This document shows positions 31,625 to 40,141 of a stretch of DNA of 42,225 nt, piece by piece. The notes below the pieces were generated by a model. The model saw nothing but the letters and a program-made list of their open reading frames with translations. It was not told the DNA's origin and did no database searches. Source of the stretch: Neobacillus kokaensis (GTDB lineage Bacteria; Bacillota; Bacilli; Bacillales; Cytobacillaceae); assembly GCF_014656545.1 (NCBI RefSeq), contig NZ_BNDS01000028.1, forward strand, positions 346 to 42,570, given 5' to 3'. The position numbers and the translations under genes are program-made. Positions within the stretch are counted from its first letter, which is position 1. Each line of letters opens with the position of its first letter.

Positions 31625-32332
31625 TCAAATTATTAAGACTGGCTCAGAGCTTTCAACAATTTTTACCAGCTCCAGCAAATCACGGATTTCATAAGTTGGA
31701 TTAACGCCATTTGTGTTTTCCTTCTGATGTGGATTGAACCAGCATGTATCGATTCCGACATTCACACCGCCTTGGATATCTGAAGTAAGAGAGTCCCCTA
31801 CCATTAGCACCTTGTCTTTGTTAGAAATCCCCAGCTTTGAAAAAGCGTACTCGAAAATACCCTTTTCTGGCTTTTGGATACCAGCCTCTTCTGAAACAAT
31901 AATCTGCTCAAAGGCTTGAGCAAGAGGCGATCCTGCAATTCTAGCTTTCTGTACATCTCCAAAACCATTTGTAATCACGGCCAGTTGATAGTCTTCAAGG
32001 CTGCTGATCAATTCAACCGCTCCCGGGATAAGATAGGTTCCTTGACCTAGGTATTCTAAGAACACACGAGAAAACTCAGAAGCATCAATGTCAAGCCCTT
32101 CGTGAAAAAAGAGACGTCTAAATCGTTCAACTTTTAATTCTTCCAATGTAATAAATCCCTGCTCCAGTTCTCTCCATAATGGTTTATTACATTTTTCATA
32201 GCTTTCCCGATACAGCTTCGCCCCAGAAGGTATGCCGAACTCTTGAAAGACCTTACGCAGTGCATTTTCTTCCGCCTTGCCAAAATCAAACAATGTTTCA
32301 TCAATATCAAATATAATCGTTTCGTATTTCAT
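31625..32332 (-). CDS. HAD hydrolase, YjjG/YfnB-type nucleotidase
   Basis: 235 aa, the length of B. subtilis YfnB. HAD motif I DIDETLFDF with nucleophile and acid Asp (residues 9 and 11), motif II VITNG, motif III Lys in IQKPEKGIF, and motif IV MVGDSLTSDI. The family includes noncanonical pyrimidine nucleotidases that clear damaged nucleoside monophosphates. AGAGGGGAC precedes ATG 32332. Monocistronic. Confidence 0.88.
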   Translation of the reverse strand: MKYETIIFDIDETLFDFGKAEENALRKVFQEFGIPSGAKLYRESYEKCNKPLWRELEQGFITLEELKVERFRRLFFHEGLDIDASEFSRVFLEYLGQGTYLIPGAVELISSLEDYQLAVITNGFGDVQKARIAGSPLAQAFEQIIVSEEAGIQKPEKGIFEYAFSKLGISNKDKVLMVGDSLTSDIQGGVNVGIDTCWFNPHQKENTNGVNPTYEIRDLLELVKIVESSEPVLII

Positions 32333-32439
32333 CGTTGTCCCCTCTGTTCCTTACTAACTTTATTACTTTGAACCTATTTTAACATTTTTTATCTTTTTAA
32401 GTTAATTGTAGATTTTGGCTGAAGTTATTGCGATAAAAT

Positions 32440-33099
32440 TCATCGCTGGATAAATTCCTGAATTTTCAAATTTCCTTCCTTTATAGCATCTATTGTGGCA
32501 GTGATATCGCCTTTTATCTCTAAACTATGGTCGGCATTCGGGATTACCACTATAGTAACAAGCTGGTTTTGTTTTAACTTGTCTACCCGGTCCTCAATAT
32601 AGTGCGGGTCTTTATCACCAATCACTACTAGGGATGGCAGGTCCGAATTCAATATTGCCTGAAACACATTGTCATCTTTTAAAAGCGGTGTTAACCAAAT
32701 CCCGGACGAAGTATTTTCCAAGTTTCTGTGTTTCCATTCTTTAGCCGCCGGAATTGATCCAAGTGACTTGCTTAGCAGAAAACACTTCTCATATTCGTTT
32801 TCCTTTAAAACCTCACGGACAGCTGTCGTCACATCTTCATACATCCACTGGTCTTGTTCGGGTCCTGAAAGCTTTTTGAAAAATTCATTTTGACTATATT
32901 GATAGTTAATATGAAGAATATCGAGCCTATTATTAACACAGACGTTGGTTGAGTAATGAAAAAGTGGACGCTGAGTTGTGTAACCCAGCCCCGGCAGCAT
33001 AATGCAAATGCTATTGTTCGGCTGCTCCCCGCAAATCCATGTATAGGGAATCGTGGAGTATTCATTTCTTTCTATTTGACCATTTATAAATTGAACCAT
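32440..33099 (-). CDS. Alpha/beta hydrolase-like protein
   Basis: 219 aa from ATG 33099 after AAAGGGGTGAAGAAA. CIMLPGLGYTTQRP is the oxyanion segment, SKSLGS (Ser112) the nucleophile elbow, VVIGDKDPHY the acid region and PNADHSLE the histidine. It is short for an alpha/beta hydrolase and lacks a clear lid domain. Substrate unknown. Its 5' end overlaps the remains of a broken gene. Confidence 0.75.
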   Translation of the reverse strand: MVQFINGQIERNEYSTIPYTWICGEQPNNSICIMLPGLGYTTQRPLFHYSTNVCVNNRLDILHINYQYSQNEFFKKLSGPEQDQWMYEDVTTAVREVLKENEYEKCFLLSKSLGSIPAAKEWKHRNLENTSSGIWLTPLLKDDNVFQAILNSDLPSLVVIGDKDPHYIEDRVDKLKQNQLVTIVVIPNADHSLEIKGDITATIDAIKEGNLKIQEFIQR

Positions 33100-33375
33100 T
33101 TTCTTCACCCCTTTGGTTGATTGCTGGGATAAACGGACTATTGGGGGCTGTGGTAATCCCAGCTAAAACGCTCGCACTATCCTGACCTAGACTGTTGTCC
33201 ACATATTGAAAAACTTGTTTTACGGCATCCTCTATGGAAAGCCATAGCAATCTATATAAAGATGCTTCGAATTTTCATACTGCCGCCCGCCGCATTCCAT
33301 ACCCCCATCGATTACCATCAAAATCCGATAATGCCCCGTTCTTAATTCCCGAATCCCAGAGGAATTGCACGGCAC
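33062..33375 (-). pseudogene. Small frameshifted gene, unrecognised
   Basis: Minus strand. Frame 1 (GTG 33375 to TAG 33232) reads SSGIRELRTGHYRILMVIDG then GMECGGRQYENSKHLYIDCY; frame 2 (about 33235 to 33062) continues SIEDAVKQVFQYVDNSLGQD then SASVLAGITTAPNSPF. The join at CCATAGAGG looks like a one-base frameshift in one gene of about 100 codons. Family not recognised. The 3' end overlaps the hydrolase start. Confidence 0.45.
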
Positions 33376-33520
33376 CCTATGAACCCTCTATAGTGCGCGT
33401 TTGACGTGTTTTCCCTTGAGTTCCCGCTCTATAAACCTTCTATAGTGCGCGTTTGGCGTGTTAAACCCTCTATAGTGCGCAAATCAGAAATTGCTCCTGA
33501 GTTCGCGCACTATGGACCTT
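33370..33520 (+). repeat. Tandem array G, 52-bp period with one shortened unit
   Basis: TATAGTGCGC starts at 33389 and 33441 (52 bp), then 33471 (30 bp, as if 22 bp had been lost). GAGTTCCCGCTCTATA (33418) recurs as GAGTTCGCGCACTAT (33499). CTATA-AACCTTC-TATAG (33429-33445) is a hairpin with 7-nt loop; consensus arms would give GCGCACTATA on both sides. The gap before the MsrAB gene holds nothing else. Confidence 0.75.
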
Positions 33521-33532
33521 TTAAAAGGACCG

Positions 33533-34495
33533 TCAATTCCCCTTAAACAATTTCCTAAACACCCCATAGCCCTCTTCTTCCAACTTTTCCTTAGGCACGA
33601 ACCGAAGGGCAGCCGAATTGATACAGTAGCGGGCGCGGTCGGGGCCAGGACCGTCATCGAATACATGCCCAAGATGGGAATCGGAGGTTTTTGCCCGCAC
33701 CTCAATTCGCCGCAGACCATGTGAGGCATCAAATTTTTCCTCAAGCTCAATCCGCCTGAGCGGTTTTGTAAAACTTGGCCAGCCGCAGCCTGCATCGTAT
33801 TTATCCGTCGAGCTAAATAGCGGCTCTCCGGAAATAATGTCCACGTAGATTCCTTCTTCGTTATGATCACAGTACTCATTTTCGAATGGCGGTTCGGTGG
33901 CATTGTTCCTTGTTACTTCATATTGCAACGGGGTTAATACCTGACGCAGTTCTTCGTCAGTTTTTCTTTTTTTCCAATTTTCACGGATGAATTTTGCCCT
34001 GCCGGATGCTTCAAAATAGTGATTATAGTGGAAAGGAATTTTTTTATAATAATGCTGATGCTTTTCCTCCGCCGGGTAAAAAGTAGCCACCGGGAGGATT
34101 TCCGTTACAATCGGGTTTTCAAAGCGGCCGCTCCCAGCTAGTTCCGCCTTTGAAGCCTCCGCCAGAACCCTTTGTCTCTCATTATGATAAAAAATTGCCG
34201 TCCGATACGAGGAGCCGCGGTCGCTAAATTGGCCGCCCGCATCGGTTGGGTCGATTTGCTGCCAAAACATCTGCAGCAATTTTTCATAAGGGAAAATCGC
34301 TGGGTCAAATTTGATCTGGACTGCCTCATAGTGCCCAGTTGTATTGGAGCAAACCTCCTCATAAGTCGGAGCCACAGTGTGACCGCCTGTGTAGCCTGAA
34401 ATGATTTCAACAATCCCTGGCTGTTCATCAAACGGGGATACCATACACCAAAAACATCCCCCGGCAAACGTTGCCTGTTCAAACGATTGGGACAT
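33533..34495 (-). CDS. msrAB: Bifunctional methionine sulfoxide reductase MsrA-MsrB
   Basis: 320 aa from ATG 34495 with GAGGGA/AAGGAG upstream; a TTG at 34513 is in frame. Residues about 1-165 are MsrA (catalytic Cys14 in GGCFWCMV, GYTGGHTVAPTYEEVCSNTTGH). Residues about 185-320 are MsrB (YDAGCGWPSFTKPL, HLGHVFDDGP, catalytic Cys in RYCINSAALRF). It repairs S- and R-methionine sulfoxide in oxidised proteins. The zinc CxxC pairs of some MsrB proteins are absent; only EYCDH is seen. Confidence 0.95.
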   Translation of the reverse strand: MSQSFEQATFAGGCFWCMVSPFDEQPGIVEIISGYTGGHTVAPTYEEVCSNTTGHYEAVQIKFDPAIFPYEKLLQMFWQQIDPTDAGGQFSDRGSSYRTAIFYHNERQRVLAEASKAELAGSGRFENPIVTEILPVATFYPAEEKHQHYYKKIPFHYNHYFEASGRAKFIRENWKKRKTDEELRQVLTPLQYEVTRNNATEPPFENEYCDHNEEGIYVDIISGEPLFSSTDKYDAGCGWPSFTKPLRRIELEEKFDASHGLRRIEVRAKTSDSHLGHVFDDGPGPDRARYCINSAALRFVPKEKLEEEGYGVFRKLFKGN

Positions 34496-34538
34496 TTCCC
34501 TCAACTCCTTCAAGTTCCTTTGCTACATAATAACAAAT

Positions 34539-34565
34539 AAAGGCGCACTTTTAAAAAGCCGCCTT
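34539..34565 (-). terminator. Weak terminator of the GlcD-type gene
   Basis: AAGGCG (34540-34545) pairs with CGCCTT (34560-34565); minus-strand T-rich tail. Confidence 0.5.
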
Positions 34566-34574
34566 AATTCTTAA

Positions 34575-35951
34575 TTAGAGTTTCATAATTTTATTCGGAT
34601 TCAAAAGATTTTCTGGATCGAGCGCCAGTTTAATCTTTTCCATCACTTGGAGCGCTTTACCGTGTTCTTTCTCTTGATATTTCTGTTTCCCAACACCGAC
34701 ACCGTGCTCGCCTGTGCATGTACCACCGCGCTCAAGCGCATATAAGACAATCGATTCATTGAATTCATCCGCTTTTGAAATTTCCTCTAAATTGTTCATA
34801 TCAATCATTAATATTGTATGAAAATTCCCATCGCCAACATGCCCGACAATTCCTCCTGTCAGACCATGCTTATTAAGTTCCTTCCTCGCATGTTCAATCG
34901 CCCCGGCTAACTCAGAAATTGGCAGACATACATCGGTGATCATCATTTTTTTACCCGGATAGCCGTGAATATAGGCATAAGCTAAATTATGGCGCGCTTC
35001 CCATAACCGATTAAGCGCGGCCTGATCCGTTTCAAACACAATACCTTCACATTGGCAATCTGCCACAATTTCCTTCATAAATTCAACATCTTGCTTAAGG
35101 CCAGCTTCATTTCCATGAAATTCTAAGAATAACGTCGGCTTCTCCTGATAATCTGTATCGCTGAACAAATTGACCTGTTTCATCGACGATTCGTCTACAA
35201 GCTCCACCCTGGCAATCGGAATCCCCGCAGATAAAATGCCAACTACCGCCGAAACGGCATCATGAACTGTTGGAAAAGACGCTCTGGCAGCCAGTATATA
35301 CTCGGGAATGCCATAAACACGTAATGTTAGTTCAGTAAAGCAGCCTAGCGTACCTTCAGAACCTACAAAAAGACCGTTTAAATGAAGGCCTGAGGATGAT
35401 TTTGCTGCCATATTACCCGTATGTATCACCGTTCCATCTGCTAGCACAACCTCTAAATCCCGAACTTGATCACGCATTACACCGTATTTGACAGAAGTGG
35501 TACCGCTGGCATTAGTTGCCGCCATGCCGCCTAAGGTAGCATCTGCCCCAGGATCAACAGAAAAAAACAATCCATATCTTTTTAATTCCTTATTTAACTG
35601 TGTCCGAGTAACTCCCGGCTGAACCCTCACAAGAAAATCATGCTCGCGAATCTCTAACACTTTATTCATTAAAGAAAAATCAATCGTAATGCCTTTGTTA
35701 TATGGAATAACATGACCTTCCAAGCTTGTTCCCCTTCCAAAGGGAATAACCGGCACCTTGAATTGACTCGCTAACTTCATGATTTTGGATACTTCTTCAG
35801 TCGTCTTCGGAAACACAACAATATCCGGCAAGCTTGGAGTATGATAGGATTCATCTCTGCTGTGCTGTTCTAATATGGTTTGGTTAACCGATACTTGATC
35901 CTGAGGGAGGATTCTTTTGAGAGTGGTAAGCAATTCTTCTGTTGTTGTCAT
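34575..35951 (-). CDS. FAD-linked oxidase, GlcD / D-lactate dehydrogenase type
   Basis: 458 aa. N-terminal FAD-binding PCMH domain (VPVIPFGRGTSLEGHV, DPGADATLGGMAATNASGTT with SVKYGVMRDQ) and C-terminal FAD-oxidase domain (GGIVGHVGDGNFHTILM, GTCTGEHGVGVGKQKY). This fits glycolate oxidase subunit D or FAD-dependent D-lactate dehydrogenase feeding electrons to the respiratory chain. No GlcE/GlcF partner is adjacent, so D-lactate dehydrogenase is somewhat more likely. GCAGGTGAAAG lies before ATG 35951. Confidence 0.88.
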   Translation of the reverse strand: MTTTEELLTTLKRILPQDQVSVNQTILEQHSRDESYHTPSLPDIVVFPKTTEEVSKIMKLASQFKVPVIPFGRGTSLEGHVIPYNKGITIDFSLMNKVLEIREHDFLVRVQPGVTRTQLNKELKRYGLFFSVDPGADATLGGMAATNASGTTSVKYGVMRDQVRDLEVVLADGTVIHTGNMAAKSSSGLHLNGLFVGSEGTLGCFTELTLRVYGIPEYILAARASFPTVHDAVSAVVGILSAGIPIARVELVDESSMKQVNLFSDTDYQEKPTLFLEFHGNEAGLKQDVEFMKEIVADCQCEGIVFETDQAALNRLWEARHNLAYAYIHGYPGKKMMITDVCLPISELAGAIEHARKELNKHGLTGGIVGHVGDGNFHTILMIDMNNLEEISKADEFNESIVLYALERGGTCTGEHGVGVGKQKYQEKEHGKALQVMEKIKLALDPENLLNPNKIMKL

Positions 35952-36015
35952 GATACTTTCACCTGCTTCTTTTTTATTTACTAAACTATCTTACTATTTA
36001 GAGATTTATCAAATA

Positions 36016-36282
36016 TTATAACTCAAAACGATCAACATATTGTTTAGCTTCCAATAAGGAAAGACCTGTTCTTTCTCTCACTCTTTTAACAGCTTTAATT
36101 TTTTTGCCTTCTAGTAAGAGCTGTCTTACCTCATCACGAAGCAGTGAATCGTCAAACTCGTTCTGATTTTTTTCCAGCGTTATTGTTTTGCTCCCTATTA
36201 ATTGCTGCTCTATTCTATTCAGTTTGTTTAAGATCAAAACTCCAAAGAAAACTATTAATATAGTATTAAAAAGATACCCCAT
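36016..36282 (-). CDS. Membrane-anchored ribosomal L7/L12-like C-domain protein
   Basis: 88 aa. N-terminal membrane helix (LFNTILIVFFGVLILNKL), a linker, then KKIKAVKRVRERTGLSLLEA followed by KQYVDRFEL, which matches the C-terminal domain of ribosomal protein L7/L12 (I-K-A-V-K-x-x-R-x-x-T-G-L-x-L-x-E-A-K). In L7/L12 this domain binds translation factors. Here it is tethered to the membrane. Function unknown. AAAGGAAAATAGAC precedes the start. Confidence 0.75.
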   Translation of the reverse strand: MGYLFNTILIVFFGVLILNKLNRIEQQLIGSKTITLEKNQNEFDDSLLRDEVRQLLLEGKKIKAVKRVRERTGLSLLEAKQYVDRFEL

Positions 36283-36310
36283 GTCTATTTTCCTTTCTTT
36301 TTACTTTTTT

Positions 36311-36817
36311 CTATACCCTCTGAATCAGCTTCGCCATATAATACTCATCGACAAACTCACCATTAATCAATAAGGAATGCTGCTTTCTCCCCTCTATCTT
36401 AAAGCCCATTTTTTCATACAGCGCTATACCGGCTCCATTTCCGGTAACCACTGTCAGCTCCAAACGATGAATGTTATTTACAAGCGCCCACTCTTCAAGT
36501 TGTTGAAACAGCTTCGTCCCAGTCCCACGCCCTCTGAAATCTTTTAAAATACCAATCACTAGATAGGCAGAATGAGCAGTTCTTTTTGCCATGCCGCCAA
36601 TCGCAAACATGTAGCCTACCAGTCGGTGATCTTTTTCAGCAACAAAAATGGTAGAGTTATTACTTTTTTGAAACGATGCGATCCTTTGTACTTGCTGTTC
36701 TATAGTCAATTGTCTTTCACTGGGCTCCATCAGCATATATTCGGATTCTTTTTCTACCTGGAGAATTAGATTTACCAGATTTTCTGCATCTGAAACATTA
36801 ATTTCTCTAATAATCAT
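36311..36817 (-). CDS. GNAT-family N-acetyltransferase
   Basis: 168 aa, AAAGGAG 9 nt before ATG 36817. Motif A at LVIGILKDFRGRGTGTKLFQQL (R-G-R-G-T-G) and LTVVTGNGAGIALYEKMGFK. Substrate unknown; it may acetylate a protein N-terminus or small molecule. It lies 28 bp upstream of the L7/L12-like gene on the same strand. Confidence 0.87.
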   Translation of the reverse strand: MIIREINVSDAENLVNLILQVEKESEYMLMEPSERQLTIEQQVQRIASFQKSNNSTIFVAEKDHRLVGYMFAIGGMAKRTAHSAYLVIGILKDFRGRGTGTKLFQQLEEWALVNNIHRLELTVVTGNGAGIALYEKMGFKIEGRKQHSLLINGEFVDEYYMAKLIQRV

Positions 36818-36840
36818 GCCATATTACTCCTTTGTTGGAA

Positions 36841-36945
36841 ATATTAGCGAATCTGAATAGGTTGTCGGTGAATAATTCATTTTATAGGAGAATTTAAGAT
36901 AATTATCAGCGATTTTACCCTTCATATCGGCGAATTGAAAAACCC
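36841..36945 (+). repeat. Five tandem 21-bp repeats with TATCGGCGA core
   Basis: Units start at 36841, 36862, 36883, 36904 and 36925; cores are TATTAGCGAAT, TTGTCGGTGAAT, TATAGGAGAATTT, TATCAGCGATTTT and TATCGGCGAATT. They share the 21-bp period and TATCnGCGA word with 18510-18593. The array lies between the acetyltransferase start and the MOSC gene stop. Confidence 0.7.
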
Positions 36946-36991
36946 CTAAATCTTTCGGAGTAAACCGCGTTCTCTTTTCAATCAATCTTCC

Positions 36992-37702
36992 TCAAAATAC
37001 AGCCGGCCCAAATACACGTTTCCGAATATCCGCTCCCCCTCCATTTTCAATCCGTGTTTCCAGAGTGGCCCGTAATTTTAGCGCGAGCAGTTTGCATGAA
37101 GCTAGTTCCTTCATCAACTCTAGATTCAGATTTTTCGCATGGATGATTTCATTACACTTTTGAATCGTCCATTGTGGATACGGCCGTTCGAGTAAGGAAA
37201 ATGTCTGACCTTCTTCAACGGATCCTTCCTGCAGCACACGATAATACCAGCCGGTTCTGCCCGTATTTTGCAGCTGCAATGCTAATGTTTTCTCCCTGAA
37301 ACGGCGAGCCGGTTTCCAGCATGGCTGCCGCGGCTGCGATACTTGCACAACAGCTTCACCGATTTGAAAGGTATCGCCGATTGATATCTCGTCCTCCATC
37401 ACATGCTCCATCACAAAATTCTCGCCCATCCCGCCGGCAGCGATATCACTCAGACCCAGCTCTTTTTTCCAATATGTATAATTCTCAACAGAGTACGCAA
37501 ACACGGCTTTTTCCGGCCCGCCATGATGCTCGGTATCTGCCTGACCATCACCAGTCAAACCAGTTTTGCCGACCCAAACAGGTCCAAAAACCGGCTCTTT
37601 AAAAATCGCACTAGTCCATTCTCGGTCCATTAAATGTGGCGCATCTTTGTCGCCAACCGTTTTTGGCAGACCAGCGAAAACTTGTTTCAGTAAAATATTC
37701 AT
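36992..37702 (-). CDS. MOSC-domain protein (YiiM/YflK type)
   Basis: 236 aa from ATG 37702 with GAGGAGATATGAA upstream; an in-frame start at 37744 is less likely. The MOSC domain spans about 30-165, with GDGQADTEHHGGPEKAVFAY, GGMGENF and the sulfur-carrying Cys in VSQPRQPCWKPARRF, followed by a 3-alpha C-terminal domain. Such proteins reduce N-hydroxylated bases with a molybdenum cofactor (YiiM). No cofactor genes are adjacent. Confidence 0.87.
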   Translation of the reverse strand: MNILLKQVFAGLPKTVGDKDAPHLMDREWTSAIFKEPVFGPVWVGKTGLTGDGQADTEHHGGPEKAVFAYSVENYTYWKKELGLSDIAAGGMGENFVMEHVMEDEISIGDTFQIGEAVVQVSQPRQPCWKPARRFREKTLALQLQNTGRTGWYYRVLQEGSVEEGQTFSLLERPYPQWTIQKCNEIIHAKNLNLELMKELASCKLLALKLRATLETRIENGGGADIRKRVFGPAVF

Positions 37703-37800
37703 TTCATATCTCCTCTGTTTTTCCCCTTTTACAAATATTATCAATCCTTTGAAACCTTACTGCAACCGATTCGTATAAAAAAATTACTGGGGGATCATTT

Positions 37801-37926
37801 ATGAAGACAAAAAAGAAACGAGTCCATAAAGATTACTTTATCTTGGATGTCATTGAATTATGTCTTGAATTGATTGGACCAATAGTAAGATACTCCGTTC
37901 GTGCTGTTACAAAAATCTTTGATTAA
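37801..37926 (+). CDS. Small basic protein, 41 aa
   Basis: ATG 37801 follows GGGGGAT by 6 nt and the frame ends TAA 37924-37926. The product begins MKTKKKRVHKDYFILDVIEL and ends RYSVRAVTKIFD: a basic head and an amphipathic or membrane-associating helix (VIELCLELIGPIVRY). In another frame the following 65 bp read LIYQTNQPALERIGELINRKK and stop, so a frameshift in a slightly longer gene is possible. Family unknown. A strong terminator follows. Confidence 0.6.
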   Translation: MKTKKKRVHKDYFILDVIELCLELIGPIVRYSVRAVTKIFD

Positions 37927-37986
37927 TTTATCAAACCAATCAACCGGCACTAGAACGCATTGGAGAACTCATTAATCGTAAAAAGT

Positions 37987-38026
37987 AAAACACATGGGAA
38001 TTCATTTACGAGTTCCCATGTGTTTT
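37987..38026 (+). terminator. Terminator after the 41-aa gene
   Basis: AAAACACATGGGAA and TTCCCATGTGTTTT form a perfect 14-bp stem around a 12-nt loop. Confidence 0.9.
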
Positions 38027-38101
38027 ATTGAAGCTGTTCGTTTCTTTCAGGATTTACAGATGCCTTTAGCTTGAAATTTTGAGAGGAATGGGGAGTGGGT
38101 C

Positions 38102-38123
38102 AGGGGGCGTGAGCGTGCCCCCT
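38102..38123. terminator. GC-rich hairpin downstream of the glutamate-synthase-like gene
   Basis: AGGGGGC, an 8-nt loop and GCCCCCT form a perfect 7-bp stem just past the minus-strand stop at 38134. No T run follows, so termination is uncertain. Confidence 0.5.
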
Positions 38124-38133
38124 AATGAAAACA

Positions 38134-39729
38134 TCAACCAATCTGCTGTTCCATATCTTTAAGGATATGTTCCAGTGATACAACAACGCCCTTTTCATCC
38201 TTATAACAAATATGTTTAGGCTGAAAATGGACCGGCGAATCCAATCCGGCTGCCGCTGCTATTCGAAATAGACCTTGTCTAAGGGTAACAAGATAATTGA
38301 CAACACGGTATTTCTTCTCATCAATCACAAGCGCCTTCTGCAGGTCGGGGTCTGTTGTGGCAACACCGACTGGGCAAGCATTGGAATGACACTTTAATGT
38401 TTGGATACAACCAACAGTAATCATAAATCCGCGGGCAACATTGACTAAATCAGCTCCCATCGCCAAAGCAATCGCAATCCGGTCAGGAGTAAACAGCTTA
38501 CCCGATGCAATAATTTTCACCCGATCACGTACACCGTATTTTTTCAGCGTTAGATCTAAAATTGGCAGAGCCGATTTAATTGGGAGACCGACACTATCAA
38601 TTAACTCTTGATAGGATGCGCCTGTTCCTCCTTCACCGCCATCAACGGTGATAAAATCCGGGCCTTTACCTGATTCCTTCATATATTTAGCTAGTTCTTC
38701 TGCACTATCGGGGCTGCCGATGACAATCTTCATGCCAACCGGCTTGCCGGTATGTTCCCTAATTTTTTCAATAAAATTGCACATGGAAGTAACATCGTCA
38801 AGTTGTTTAAAACGATTGGGACTGTCTACAGATTTATAGGGCTCCACTTTTCGGATGGCGGCAATTTCGGGGTTAACCTTTTCCGCATCAATATGGCCTC
38901 CGCGTGTTTTTGCACCTTGCGCTAGTTTTAGTTCGAATGCCTTTACTTGTGGAATCTCGCTTTTTCGCTTCAATTCATCCCAATCCACACCGCCATCTTT
39001 ATCACGAATGCCGAATAACCCTGGACCAATCTGCATAATGATGTCCACGCCACCCTCCAAATGATACGGAGACAAGCCGCCTTCACCAGTATTCATCCAC
39101 GTTCCCTTTGACATGGCCAGTCCTTTGGATAACGCAGTAATGGCGTTCTTCCCCAATGCCCCATAACTCATTGCTGACATACCGATTAAACTTTTGACAA
39201 CGAAAGGGTATTTCGTTGTCGGACCGATCACCACTGCGTCATCATCATGCAGCAAGTTGGCAAGCGCATTGTCATCCTCCCACTTTTCCTTTCGATCTGT
39301 AAACAGCGGGTCTTTAAGTAAAATATATTTTTTTGTATTCACCATTGTTTCCTGATCCATTTTGATTTCTTCGTTTAGTTTTGGAAACATATCATTTCGA
39401 ACAAAAAAGCCCTCTTCCTCAAAATCACGCCTGGAACCGAATCCGACTACGTCACGTTTATATTTAGCACTTTTTACGATATGCTCATAGTCGTCTCTTG
39501 AAAAAGGCTTTCCTTCCGTATCGCTATTAAACCAATATTGCCGCATTTCCGGACCTATTTTTTCGAAAAAATAGCGAATCCGCCCCAATGCGGGATAATT
39601 CCGTAAAATCGAATGTTTCTTTTGCTGTCGATCAAATATTAATAAGTAAATAATAAATAACACTAATACCAACAGTAGACATGCGATAAAAACAAATTCA
39701 ATCGTGACTAAAATATCTGCAATTTTCAT
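38134..39729 (-). CDS. yerD: FMN-binding glutamate synthase-like protein (YerD-like)
   Basis: 531 aa. An N-terminal membrane helix (FVFIACLLLVLVLFIIYLLIF) precedes a glutamate synthase large-subunit FMN/Fe-S domain: MSYGALGKNAITALSKGLAM, GGEGGTGASYQE, DLVNVARGFMITVGCIQTLKC followed by HSNACPVGVATTD, with Cys spacing for a 3Fe-4S cluster. The glutaminase half of true GltB is absent, as in B. subtilis YerD (about 525 aa). It may be a ferredoxin-dependent oxidoreductase; the substrate is not known. Monocistronic. Confidence 0.88.
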   Translation of the reverse strand: MKIADILVTIEFVFIACLLLVLVLFIIYLLIFDRQQKKHSILRNYPALGRIRYFFEKIGPEMRQYWFNSDTEGKPFSRDDYEHIVKSAKYKRDVVGFGSRRDFEEEGFFVRNDMFPKLNEEIKMDQETMVNTKKYILLKDPLFTDRKEKWEDDNALANLLHDDDAVVIGPTTKYPFVVKSLIGMSAMSYGALGKNAITALSKGLAMSKGTWMNTGEGGLSPYHLEGGVDIIMQIGPGLFGIRDKDGGVDWDELKRKSEIPQVKAFELKLAQGAKTRGGHIDAEKVNPEIAAIRKVEPYKSVDSPNRFKQLDDVTSMCNFIEKIREHTGKPVGMKIVIGSPDSAEELAKYMKESGKGPDFITVDGGEGGTGASYQELIDSVGLPIKSALPILDLTLKKYGVRDRVKIIASGKLFTPDRIAIALAMGADLVNVARGFMITVGCIQTLKCHSNACPVGVATTDPDLQKALVIDEKKYRVVNYLVTLRQGLFRIAAAAGLDSPVHFQPKHICYKDEKGVVVSLEHILKDMEQQIG

Positions 39730-39823
39730 TACCTATATCTCCTATCAAGGTCTAGATTTGATATGGCTTAAGTTTTGCAAATCTTGGGATATTTATACAG
39801 GTAATGACGCAGAAAATAAAATA

Positions 39824-39852
39824 ACGCTTGGACCCATGGTGATCCAAGCGTT
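39824..39852 (-). terminator. Terminator of the YiaAB-like gene
   Basis: ACGCTTGGA and TCCAAGCGT form a perfect 9-bp stem, T-rich (TTATTTTATTTT) on the minus strand. Confidence 0.85.
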
Positions 39853-39880
39853 TCTATTGTAATATTAGTCTAAAAAACAA

Positions 39881-40141
39881 CTATGCCTGTTCATTTCTTT
39901 CTATTTTACGCTGCTGCTCTGCAATAATTTCGTCGTCCTCCGCATTGTCTCTAACGACCTTTTGTGTCAGGATTGACCCTACAATAATTAACAGCATAAC
40001 AGCGATATAATAACCCTTCTCATTTAATTCCAATTCGGCGTTATATAAGCCAATCGCAAATAATAAGACCCCTGCAAACAGTGTAAAATACGATAAAAAG
40101 GTAAATGCCATAGTGTTTCTTCTTTTGTGTTTAGGATACAT
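39881..40141 (-). CDS. YiaAB-type two-helix membrane protein
   Basis: 86 aa from ATG 40141, 7 nt after GGGGGG. Two membrane helices (FLSYFTLFAGVLLFAIGLYN and GYYIAVMLLIIVGSILTQKVV) with the YiaA/YiaB pattern, then a charged coil-like tail (DNAEDDEIIAEQQRKIERNE). Function unknown. The second ATG at 40111 has no ribosome site. Confidence 0.8.
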   Translation of the reverse strand: MYPKHKRRNTMAFTFLSYFTLFAGVLLFAIGLYNAELELNEKGYYIAVMLLIIVGSILTQKVVRDNAEDDEIIAEQQRKIERNEQA

